Of a DNA stretch of 64,000 nt, positions 33,183 through 50,742 are shown in pieces. Every line of letters starts with the position of its first letter. Position 1 is the first letter of the stretch. Under the pieces are notes generated by a model, which had not been told where the DNA came from, ran no database searches, and was given only the letters and a program-made list of their open reading frames with translations. Both the position numbers and the translations under genes were made by a program. Source of the stretch: Prototheca cutis (taxonomy: Eukaryota; Chlorophyta; Trebouxiophyceae; Chlorellales; Chlorellaceae); NCBI GenBank assembly GCA_002897115.2, contig BCIH01000001.1, positions 1,059,031 to 1,123,030 on the forward strand. Direction: 5' to 3'.

Positions 33183-33577
33183 ACATGCATCATCCTCGGC
33201 GCACATTTGGTTTCTTCCCTTGGGGCCAGTCCATGGCATCTAGTTTGATGGCGGCATTCAGCCCGCCGATGCCGCCACCAAGCACGCAAATGTGCTGCCA
33301 GCGGACGCCAGAGGGGCCGGGAGCGCTGGCGACGACGCCAGGGGCCCTCGCGAGGGCGGCTCCATGTCGCGTGGCATACAAGCTCTGGCAGCGCGAGGAG
33401 AGCAGCGCAAGGCCTGCACTCACGGAGTGTGTGTGGGATGGGATGCATCTTACATCCCCATTCTCCCTACACATGCATGGAGAGCCATCCACACCGCCAG
33501 AGAGCCAGTCCGGCGCGCCCGGTCGACATCGGCATACCTCTCAATCTTGCGATCCCGGGTTGAGAACAATGCATCAT
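31282..33577 (-). CDS. NDC1: NDC1-type (type II) NAD(P)H dehydrogenase, plastid
   Basis: Rotenone-insensitive flavoprotein that reduces plastoquinone and prenylquinones; NDC1 acts in plastoglobules and thylakoids. Exons: 33577..33538, 33413..33205, 32997..31282; 654 residues. Exons 1-2 form a basic, Ser/Ala-rich transit peptide. FAD site HICVLGGGIGGLNAA; then VTLVDAGERFVFKPLLYELL, closely matching plant NDC1 as recalled; then DWLVLALGAQP. The second dinucleotide site is HAVVVGAGYAGVEVAAALAE. VFALGDDAVEL and FEYQHLGEMMSLGR are further family blocks. Two insertions (about 32690-32820 and 32060-32290) make it longer than the plant enzyme (about 520). Intron 2 contains a 45-nt homopolymer. Confidence 0.9.
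33138..33182. repeat. Poly(C) tract of 45 nt (poly(G) on the NDC1 sense strand)
   Basis: Uninterrupted C run inside NDC1 intron 2 (33204..32998). The true length may differ because such tracts are poorly sequenced. Confidence 0.85.
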
Positions 33578-34042
33578 GACGAGAATTTGCAAAGGGTTAT
33601 TGTCGCCTTCGCAATCTCCAAGTGGCAGGCTCTGCTAGGCAGGCCTGACCGCTGCGTCACTCCAGAACCGGCTGCACCATGCAGTCTGACTGCAGCCCTG
33701 ACACCCGCACCGCTAAGGCTACTTGCATATCAAAGGTATTATCAGGTGCATCTCGTGAGTCTTGCGTTCGCCATACGCATGCCTCGATTGCAGATCGGCA
33801 CCGGGTGACATGAACATGAACCCGAACGGAACGGGGGTGCAGGCCGGACATTGCGTGCGAGCGAGCGATCAGCGCCGATTCCGAAACGCAACACGCAATT
33901 TTCGGACCACCTCCCTGGCGGAGGCTTTTTTGCAACCGGTTGACATCCTGTCTCCCACAAATGGCGTATGGCACTTAAACATTAAGTATTGCTATCGCTG
34001 GGCATCTCGATCCCCGTGCAGCCCTGGCGGGGTGTGCTGGAG
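33578..34042. other. Divergent upstream region between NDC1 and OSBP genes
   Basis: 465 nt between start codons; no element recognised with confidence. Confidence 0.5.
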
Positions 34043-35835
34043 ATGCCCAAGTTCCTGTCGCTGCCGGCGAAGTCTTTGCGGCGCCCATCGAGCGCGTCCT
34101 CCAGTCTGACCAGACCGTCGGATGCAGATTCTGTGGACGACTCGAGTGTCGATCCAGCGGTGAGCGAGGAGCGTACCGCGGCTTGCGATAACACGCACCC
34201 AACGTAAACGTCTAGTCCGTACTTGGGACCGGGGCAAGGGCAGCACTGCTCATGAGGAGCCCAGCGCCCTTCCCGCTTTGCAGCAGGGAGCACCCTTGCA
34301 CCAGGACGCCCACCCAGATGGAGGTCTGGCCTGCACAAATGCCGAGCTCATGAGAGCGCAGCGATCGTAAGTGGCGTGTTGCGCTGGCTTGCTGCTGGAA
34401 CTTCAGTTTAGCCGGCGGTGGGTCGGGCGCCAGCGCCGGGGTGGTGCAAGGATTCGATCAGAAAGTATTCTCTCCCCCCCCCCAAATGCACATGCCATCT
34501 CCATCGTGTTAGGGCGATCGTGGAAGTGCTGAAGTGCTTGGGCAAGAAGCTTCTTACGGGCCAGCTGGACCTGCTGAAGTTGTCGCTACCAGTCAAGATT
34601 TTCGAGCCGCGGTCGTACCTTGAGAAGCTGGCAGATCCCTGGGTCTACCCGCAGTTTCTGGATGCTGCTGCAGCCGCACAGAACCCCCTGCACCGACTGC
34701 AGCTGGTGGTGACGCATTTTGTGGCGGGATACCACCTGGCTTTTAGTCAGTGGCGCAAGCCCTTCAATCCCATCCTGGGCGAGACCTGGCAGGCTGTGCT
34801 CCCAGACGGCTCCCACATTTTCTTGGAACAGACCAGCCATCATCCTCCCGTGTCGGCCTACCAGTTGTATGGCCCGGGGGGCCGGTACGTGTACACTGGG
34901 GTGAGCGAGCCCGCCGTCACCTACACCGCTTCGGGAGGCGTCGTGACCAAGAGCAAGGGCCAGCGTGTCATGCACTTCCTGGACGGCGGAACAATCACCG
35001 TAGATTACCCAACTTACGAACTCAAAGGTACAGTGGTGGTGTATGCATGTGTGTGGGCAGTCGATGCTGCGTGCGTGTGGGTGTGGGTGTAGGTGCACGC
35101 GCGCGGGGGGCCCTGCGAGTGGAGCCACGCCCCACGGGATTGTGCCTAGTTGGCTGCTGCCCAATTGCTTCTCGCCACGACCATCCCTCCCTTCCCCGAC
35201 CCCCCCTTACCCACACACTCACAAAAAAATTGGCAGGATTAATCGGCACGGGAATGCCCCATGCAGAGCTGTCTGGCTGTGCACGGTTTATTGATGAGGC
35301 CAATGGCCTGGCGGCACGGCTGCAGTTTGGACCGCTGGACGATGCCAGTGCGGCCGGCGATCCATTGTTATCACGGACCGACGCGCTGTGCGGCGTGATC
35401 CGGGCACGTGATGGCTCGATGCCCCCCCTGGCTGAGGATGATATTCCCCGACTGCGGGTGGAGACGCAGGGTCCATCATTCACAGGTCGTGCTCTAAGGT
35501 CACTGTCCCTGACTTCCAGCAGCAAGCCCGAGCCCGAGACACCATCGACGGCGGGGTGGGTCCCCGTGTCCTCGTGCCGGGGCAGCTGGCTGGCATTCCT
35601 GGACTGGGACGGCAGCCGGGCCTGGACGCTGGTAGACGAGCCCAGGAGCGCGTGGAGGCCAGAGACGCACCCGTTGCCCAGCGACTGCCGCTTCCGCAGG
35701 GACTTGGTTGTGCTCAAGACGCAGGGCACCGCCAAAGCGCAGGTCGCCAAGGAAGAGCTGGAAAATGAGCAACGAGCCGATGCCAAGCTGCGCAAGGCGG
35801 GCATTAAGGCACTGGTCGATGGCCTGGGCTGTTGA
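34043..35835 (+). CDS. Oxysterol-binding protein-related lipid transfer protein (ORD only)
   Basis: Exons: 34043..34159, 34284..34366, 34513..35027, 35237..35835; 437 residues. The OSBP-related domain shows its lid and core motifs: LSLPVKIFEPRSYLEKLADP, RKPFNPILGETW, the signature EQTSHHPPVSAYQLYG, then MHFLDGGTITVDYP. The C-terminus has the conserved RRDLVVLKTQGTAKAQVAKE-like helix region (35690-35800). No PH domain, ankyrin repeat or FFAT motif precedes the domain, so it is a short ORP like many plant ORPs. Such proteins exchange sterols or PS/PI4P at membrane contact sites. The N-terminus is Ser-rich (KSLRRPSSASSSLTRPS). The start was chosen as the first ATG before a good GTGAGC donor. Confidence 0.9.
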
Positions 35836-37056
35836 GGGGGGAGCCACCTTCCTTGCACGGCACTGGATCCTCCCAGGATGTTGTCTACACCTGTCCTGGG
35901 CCCTCAATTGGTCCTTGTCACGACCTTTTTCATTCCATCCGCTCCCACTTTTTTGCATGTTGGCATAGAATTTCCACCGCCCAAGCGGTGCGCTCACCAC
36001 GAAAGGCCTACTGCACTCCCAAGTGCGCCGGAGAAATGCGCCCTTCAATAGGACCGACTTGTTGAGTCCTTTTTCCATCCTCTGTGCTCCTTTGCACCAC
36101 GTTGGCCTTCATCAAGAACCCGGCCTCCAGAAACCACAAGACTCGCGGCTCTATGACTTGTCTCCCTATTCTCAAAACCGCACTCCCATTTCCTTTCCAC
36201 AGCCCGACAAAAACAATGTTTGGACACACTCTGAGGGAACAGCGTGGTCGGCCCTCTGGTGTCTTCTTACCTGGCTGTGCCCATTATCAGTTGCCACGCC
36301 ACTTTGCTGACAGGGCACCCGGCATGTCACACCATGGAGCCCTGTCCTTCTTGGCCGGGGATGTGCCGAGAGCCCTCTGTACATTACCGGCAGAAAATGA
36401 TGACACCTTTCTCGAGATTCGTTGACTCCCACCTGCACAGCAAGGGCATGTTTTTCAGACAAGATGCCTGTTGGATCGCATTCCCTTGCCACATGGCTCA
36501 GAGGATGGGTTGGGTTCCTTCTTGGCAGCAGGACAGGTCGTGCAGGGAGCAGACACCCGAGGTGGTGTGTCATCAGCTGGTGCTGCACNAACGAGGAGTG
36601 CCGGCCTCCCGAACGGCGAGCATTGTCTCTGGACCAGAGACTTGATGGCGTGTCTGAACACGAGGCACACAGTGCAGTGACCCTGCGGAAGACCGGCAAG
36701 CGACCTCAGTGCTTCCAGCGCCCAGCACCGCAGTGCTGATGAACATCCATCCATCCATCCTGGGGGTTAATAGCCTTCCCAACTGGGGGTGGGAACCCCG
36801 GGGCTCCTTCCCTCCCCCGGGAAGGGAAAGCAGCCCCGGAGGTGGTCCATCACTGAGGTGGTCCACCTTCCTATTGCCCTGTGGGGGGTGACAATTCACA
36901 GCCACCAGTGATGCCCAGCAACCCCCGGGGTGATGTGACGCTGTTGCTGGCTGAGCTGGTTGCATTATTCTTGCCCCGCATGGTACACTATGCAGTTGGA
37001 ACTGCGCAGTTCAACAAAGACATCACAAAAGCAACGTGCCACAACGGCAAATCAGG
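35836..37056. other. Long convergent intergenic region (1.2 kb)
   Basis: The largest gene-free gap. No ORF with protein-like composition on either strand and no tRNA recognised. Holds a GC-rich inverted repeat (36798-36839) and an N at about 36590. Confidence 0.6.
36798..36839. repeat. GC-rich inverted repeat (potential stem-loop)
   Basis: CCGGGGCT/TTCCCT on one side pairs with AGGGAA/AGCCCCGG on the other around a short C/G loop. It is followed by two copies of GGTGGTCCA (36840-36865). Confidence 0.6.
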
Positions 37057-38080
37057 CTATTGCTCGGCATTGATTTTCTCAATTTCCTCCTTGGCCGCAG
37101 CAGAGGCTTGCTCCGCGGCCACGGACGGGACGAGGCGTGCCAGCAGTTCCTTGTCCTCAAAGTGGGCAGGATCCACGTAGTACCGCTTGCCCAGGGCCTG
37201 CAGTACCCCGTGGTGTTGGTGGCAGCAGATCGGACATGGCCAGGCATGTGGTGGTGCAGACAATGAAACGCCTGCAAAGGCCCGACCCCTGTCTCCGCCA
37301 TTGGTCAAGGTCAGAGCTGCTGGCTGGTAGACGCTCGGCTCGGACACATGAATGACAAGAACATACCCCACCCCACAGACAGAATACCCCATCCCCCGGT
37401 TTCTCACCTCGAACGAGGTAAGGGGGTGCATGCTGTCCACGCTGTGGACGTCCTCGAGGTGGAAAGCACGGCTCTGCTTCGTGCCCCACAGGGTCAGGGT
37501 CTGCGCCGTCACCGTTCCTTGTTTCTTGTCCACGGTGAGTGTCTGGACGTACGGCGACACAAACCAGTGCAGCAGGCCCGTGGTAAAGGTTCCAAAGCCG
37601 ACCAGCGTGGCCGCCAGACTGGCCTTGGCAACCATTGTCATCGTCCCATCAAGGCCCATGATGACGGGGCCGGCACCCACTGCGCACAGGCAGCTGAACA
37701 GGCTCAGCTTCTGCATTGTGGGGAAGGCACACGGTTTCATAGTTCCACAGGCTTTAAACCCTTTGTTGCATCGCTCCTGGGCTTCTGCACCGGTTCACTC
37801 ATCGTGGCGACTGGGTGCAGGAGAGCACGAAGGTGCCTCCCCTAGACCAACCCAGCCAGGGTAACCCACCGACCTTGACGTGCTGCACGGTGGCACCGTA
37901 GGGCGAGGTGTAGACAAACACATCCCTGCCGCTCACAGAAGCAGGGCTCGCTTCCGTGCTTTCACTTCTGGCATGTGGAGTGTGGCCGACAAAGGCCGGC
38001 AAGGCCTGGCGAGCGAACGCAGCGCGACCAGCCTGTCCCGCCGTCCGACAAAGGACGGAGCTTAATGCAGCAGCTTGCAT
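37057..38080 (-). CDS. TMEM70: TMEM70-family mitochondrial membrane protein
   Basis: Exons: 38080..37874, 37710..37408, 37197..37057; 216 residues, all phase 0. Residues 1-50 look like a mitochondrial presequence (MQAAALSSVLCRTAGQAGRA). Then VFVYTSPYGATVQHVK|KLSLFSCLCAVGAGPVIM enters the first membrane helix, and the second is LVGFGTFTTGLLHWFVSPYV. The following VQTLTVDKKQGTVTAQTLTL and ALGKRYYVDPAHFEDKELLA blocks match the family. TMEM70 proteins assist assembly of ATP synthase (c-ring) and other complexes in the inner membrane. Assignment rests on recalled family topology plus these blocks. Exon 2 ends at GAG|GTGAGA; reading on would give a longer protein without the conserved segment. Confidence 0.8.
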
Positions 38081-38518
38081 CGTTAAATGACTAAAATTGA
38101 TTTGAAATAATGAGCCCAATATGCATTTGGTGGAAGCGGCAGGGGTGATGAACGCATGGTTCGGCCAAAAAGTGATTGAAGAGCATGGGGACCTCTGTCA
38201 CGTGGACCTCCCACTCGAAAGAAAACAACAGGTGCTTCAAACACGCTCCCGGGCAGCTCGCCATGCAGACCACATCAGCAGTCGAGGAGACATTTCACGC
38301 TGCTTTTTCTGTACACAGTGAACGCTTTGAGAGGATCTCGGGAGCTCCCGTGGACATCCCCGGCGGCATGTTCGTTCCGAAAGGCTCGCTGCCCTCCTGT
38401 GAGACTGGGTACCCGCATGCACGCGACATCCAGAGCGCGACTGCCTGACAGGTTTGATATGCGGTTGATCAACAATTTACCGCGTATTTCCCATGTTCAG
38501 GACGGCGACACACGCGAG
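38081..38518. other. Divergent upstream region
   Basis: Lies between TMEM70 (-) and the large unknown gene (+). The plus-strand frame is open upstream of ATG 38519 (from about 38318), so the start of the large gene could lie further left. Confidence 0.45.
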
Positions 38519-46266
<7,748 letters not shown>

Positions 46267-46858
46267 TANCCCTCTNCCCGGCGGTCGCCCCGCCGTTGCC
46301 CTTGTGCACCTTGAATAGCAGCTGCATTAGAAGTCGGCGGAGGAGCGGGGGTTGCTAACAACCCTCGGGCCTTTCCATTGCGCCGCTCCGCATACCAGTA
46401 AACAGTCATCTGCACCTGGCTCGCAACAAATTGTTAAGGGGGGGGGGGAGATGGTGGTACTGAAAATGGGACAGCACCCAGACAGCTGGAACAACGGCCC
46501 ACGTCTCGGAGGTTGAGAAATCTGCCGGCAAACGGGCGTCGCGAGATCACTCACGCGTGAACAAGGCCATGCATGCCTGTACCCACAATGCTGTATTGAT
46601 CGAGAAAGATTATCATAATAAACCCTGGAGGAGTACGCGATCTGCGCATCGGGTACAGGCTTGAGCACAATCGTTTGGTTCCGACACAGCACGGACTGAT
46701 CCCACGAATCTCCACCTTGAGGGCTGTCGCCATTCCAATACTTTGTGCACCTGGCCGTTCTTTGTGGCATACTTGCAATCTGGTGCAAAGGCACAAGTGG
46801 GGCCCAGAAAGGAGAGAGGCTCCCTCTATCCCCAATCAGCTGGCCATTCTGGACCAGC
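46267..46858. other. Tandem intergenic region
   Basis: Lies between the giant gene and the desulfhydrase gene. Contains a G run near 46439; no gene was seen. Confidence 0.55.
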
Positions 46859-48374
46859 ATGGCAGCCACACATACGCTGGCACTGGAGCCCTACACCTCC
46901 CCCACCTGGGCCAAGTCCCTCCCCTCCCCCCCCACCCACCGCGTGCGTCTGGCCCTGACCCCGACGCCACTGCACCCCTGGCAGCCGCCGGGTCTGCCGC
47001 CGGGCGTGCAGGCATTCATCAAGCGCGACGACCTCACCGGTGCGCAGCTGAGCGGGAACAAGGTTAGAAAGCTAGAATTTTTGTTGGCAGCCGCCGTTGC
47101 GGGCGGGCACGACAGCGTGGTCACCCTGGGTGGAGTGCAGAGCAACCACGCGAGGGCAACGGCCGCTGGCGCCAGACTGCTGGGCCTGGAGCCGCATCTC
47201 GTTCTGCGGACACGGCGGGGGGCGGTGGACGCCGACCCCGGTCTGGTCGGCAACCTGCTGGTGGACAGGCTCGCTGGTGCACAGCTGCACATGGTGACCA
47301 AGGAGGAGTACGGCGCGTGGGGTCATGCNGAGCTGGGGCGGGAGCTCTGCGCGCGGCTCGCCGCTACGGGCCGCCGGCCATACCTTGTGCCCATGGGCGG
47401 CACAAACGCCCTGGGGACATGGGGCTACCTCCAGGCATTCGAAGAACTCCGGCCGCAGCTGGCTGCTGCAGGGATCACCGACATTGTCATGGCAAGTTCG
47501 GATGGTCAATGTGTCTGGTGTGTGGGTGCATGTCCCTGGAGATGGACAGCAGCACACAGACAAGCTCCCCTCATCCAACCCCCTGCCGCCCTGCTCTCAC
47601 CCAATCCTATGCAGGCCTGTGGCAGCGGTGGTACGACGGCCGGTATTGCGCTGGGAAACCATCTGGCGGGGGGGGCCGTGAGGGTACATGCCTATGCCGT
47701 GTGCGACGACAAAGCCTACTTCCACGGCATCATCGACAGCTTGCTCGCAGAGCTGGGCGGGGGAGTCGGCTTGCTCCCACCCGCATCCCAACTCGTCAAG
47801 TGAGGTTGCTGGGTATGGGTGTGTTCCTTGGTGGGACCCGGAGCACGTTTGACCAGATGTCTGTCTGTCCGTCCAACGCCGCTTTGACCCCGGAACTCAA
47901 ATCTGTGCATGCAGTGTGGTAGAAGCCAAGGGAGCTGGCTACGCCATCAGCCGGCAGGAGGAGCTGGAGACGCTGCATCAAACTGCCCGCACCACAGGTA
48001 TGCTATGCTTGCTTTGTGAGTGATGAGCGTGTTGCTATACTCCCGCGGACGACTGCTCCGGCCCGAGATGCAGCTCAACCTTGTTATCCGACAATGCCTC
48101 TCATGTTGCCCTTTCAATCAGAAACCAGACCATCCCCGCTCACCGAGCTCCCCACCTACCACGCTTTGCATCAGGAATTATTCTGGACCCGGTGTACACG
48201 GGCAAGGCACTGCACGGCTGGCTGCGCGATGTGGCGGCCGCGCCGGGTGACTGGCAAGGCCGGCGCGTGCTGTTCCTGCACACGGGAGGCCTGCTTGGAA
48301 CGTACGACAAGGCTGACGAGCTGCTGCCGCTGGTGAAGGCAGAGGGTGCCGTGCATCGCATGCAAGGGCTGTGA
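46859..48374 (+). CDS. D-cysteine desulfhydrase / ACC deaminase family PLP enzyme
   Basis: PLP fold-II enzyme that degrades D-cysteine to pyruvate, H2S and ammonia. Exons: 46859..47491, 47615..47799, 47915..47997, 48175..48374; 366 residues. FIKRDDLTGAQLSGNKVRKL carries the PLP lysine (SGNKxRKLE). VTLGGVQSNHARATAA is the substrate-loop block with the conserved SNH. MGGTNALGTWGY and IVM|ACGSGGTTAGIALG (phosphate-binding loop) follow, then VEAKGAGYAISRQEELE, ILDPVYTGKALHG and VLFLHTGG. Exon 1 ends at a GC donor (ATG|GCAAGT); the downstream homology requires that junction. No clear targeting peptide; residues 1-15 are family-like (LALEPYTSPTWAKSLPSPPT). An N at 47330 affects one codon. Confidence 0.92.
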
Positions 48375-48787
48375 CTGCGGCAGGGTTTCGAGAAACCGAC
48401 CTGTGGGCCACCCAGAGATTAGGAAGGAAGGTGTATTACAGTATTCGTCTTCATCGGCTGGGCATTCTACGAGGAGTACTCTCTCCGCGCAGAGTCTGTT
48501 CAGAGGGACCGCGGCAAAAGGAGCAGTGCTGGTGGCGCAAAAGGGCTGCTGCACAGGCCGTTGCGGCAGCTCCAGCTGGGAATCGAGAACATCATTTGTT
48601 TCAGGCCCAAAGTACGAAATGCCTGTGCCCGGAAGGGGCTATGCAGCATTGAGCAAAAGGGGGAAGTAATCGCAATAGAAAACAAGATGGTTGGGCTTTC
48701 TTAGGGACGGCTGTTTTGGATGGACCGCGTGCGTCCCCGGCGGCTGCGATGGCGGGTCCGCAGCCTTCAGGTAAAACCAAGCTGTTA
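48375..48787. other. Convergent intergenic region
   Basis: Lies between the desulfhydrase (+) and sucrase/ferredoxin-like (-) stops; no gene was seen. Confidence 0.6.
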
Positions 48788-50116
48788 TCAGGCCATGCTG
48801 GCGGCGGGCACTGCCGCGACCGGCTCCTGGACAAGGTCCTCGATGTCACGGTTCCTACCCGCACATGCCTCGAACGTTTCAAGCTGCTCCTCCTTGGTCA
48901 GGCCTAGCCTGCCCCGCCAGTGCGGCCTCAGTCGCGGGTCGCCCGCACCACCCCCCATCTCCGCCGGCGATTCCAGGAATGCATCCAGAAACTCTTCGGC
49001 GTTGTCGGCATTGACGCCGCCGTACCAGTCGCCGTGCGTCGGGTGACCCGGCCAGTAGGTCACCATAATCCCAGCATACGCATGGCCTCCTGTTGTTGGG
49101 ATGTGGGTGGTGATGATGAATGAGGGTTGGTGAAGGGGTCTGAGGAGCTGGGTGCTTCGGAGTGTCCAAAGGGAACTTGGCCAAGGTGTTGATTCAATGC
49201 AGACCTCCGTCCCAGGCAAGGGAACCTCAGCATCACATCACCACCGCACCCCACTTACACAGGAAAAATAACAGTCACCCAGCCACCCAATCAAAACCCC
49301 CCACACCATGCCCGCACCGACGTGGGAAGACTTGATCACGGTGGCTTGGTCGGGGCCCAGACCACGGTCGGCGAGGAGCTGCGTCAGCCGTGCCGCGAGC
49401 TGAGGGCCCAGCACGCCACAGCGGCTGTCGCGGTGCATGTGCGAGCAGACCAGGAGCGTCAGGGGGGGGACACCCTCCCACTGCAGGCCCGGCGCCACCT
49501 CGATCCCAGGCACCCGCGACGGCTCACCGCTGGCCAGTGCGGCGACAACAGTGCCCGCCAGCTCCTCCTCTGGCACGCCCCGCAGGACCACGCCGTCCGG
49601 AAAGACCATGATATCGGCCGTGCCCGGTGCCAGTGCGGGTCCGGCGCCTTCCTGGGGCGTGTACACTGTCAGTGTCACCTTGTCCGCCACGCTGCCGTCC
49701 TTGGCAGCCGTCTTCAATGCCCGGGCCACGGGGTCCACGCTCTTCATACTGCATCGTGTTTGGGATTTTTTTCGTTTGGAGGAGTGTTTTGAGAGGGGCC
49801 CGACCGCGCAGCAGCCTGGCATGGGCAACCTGTCATGAATGGCCACGAACTGGGGTGCCCTCCCACGCGACAACCATCATGCTTCCGCCACCACCCACGC
49901 GTACCCTTCCACGCTGCGAGGCCAGAGCTTTTCCTGTGGGCCCTCGCCATCAACACCCACGCGCAGCAGGACCTGGCGGGTGTAGAGCTTGACGGTGCCA
50001 GCCTCGGCGGCCTTGCACGTGGCGAGCACCGCCGGGTCGCATTGGCTGCACGCACCGGAGCCCTCCTGGCCCTCCTCCCGGCGCAGCCCCAGAAACTTTC
50101 CAACCGTCTGAATCAT
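48788..50116 (-). CDS. Sucrase/ferredoxin-like (Apd1 type) protein
   Basis: Exons: 50116..49905, 49748..49318, 49089..48788; 314 residues. The diagnostic thioredoxin-like segment is LLVCSHMHRDSRCGVLGPQL, with the family HxxRDxRCG pattern, followed by VIKSSHVG|GHAYAGIMVTYWPG (conserved SHVGGHxxAGN-type block across intron 2). Apd1-type proteins carry a labile Fe-S cluster on Cys/His residues and protect against oxidative stress in yeast; plant homologues are uncharacterised. Exon 1 includes GACSQCDPAVLATC. The frame stays open upstream of the ATG without another ATG, so an additional first exon with a targeting signal is possible. The C-terminus ends with an EEF/LETFEACAGRNRDI helical region. 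Confidence 0.85.
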
Positions 50117-50742
50117 GGAATCGCCACTGAAAAATTTGGGAGAGGGCTTGGAACAGGTTAGGAACCGTTTCGAGGCGGAGAGTGCGCCAGCCGGGGGAGA
50201 CCAGGTCTTGATTGGAAGTACTGCCCGAAGGCCTGTCGATCTCACAAGCCTCGCCAGGTTGAACAGCTTCACGTCCAGCTTCGCGTCGTCGTCGAGGATG
50301 GAAGCTCCAGCGGTGCAAGTAATGCGCAATCAATTTTTTTGTGCAGGAAGTAGCTGGTGACCTGTGGACCCAGCAGTTGGGGTCATGAAGTGATTTCTTC
50401 TACCCTTGACGTCACGGTGATTGTCAGGGTGCTTTTACCGGCGTGCGTGCGCCTGCTGCCACGGCGGCTTCCGTGCCGGTCTTGTCCGCCTGCGGGTCAT
50501 CACGGCCGTATGGACGCTGCACTTCCCATCATNGGGCGTTGTAGACGGAAAGCCACAAGTTCAAGCCGTGCAAATCGTTAGCAGTTCTTGCTCCCACCTC
50601 GAGTCCCCAGTGCTGTCCTCCACTCTGTCGTTTCCGTTTACAATTCCCTGCGTTATGACGGCCCTGCACCCAAGCTGCAACACAGTGGAGGGCAAACGGG
50701 TCTATGCTTATGCCATTTCCACCAAAGCAAGCCAGCCTGCAT
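50117..50742. other. Intergenic region between two minus-strand genes
   Basis: Holds the 3' end of the DHHC gene and upstream sequence of the sucrase-like gene; one N at about 50533. Nothing else recognised. Confidence 0.5.

Noticed and set aside
35836..37056. Several 60-175-codon ORFs on both strands
   Set aside because: No protein-like composition, splice support or family motif.
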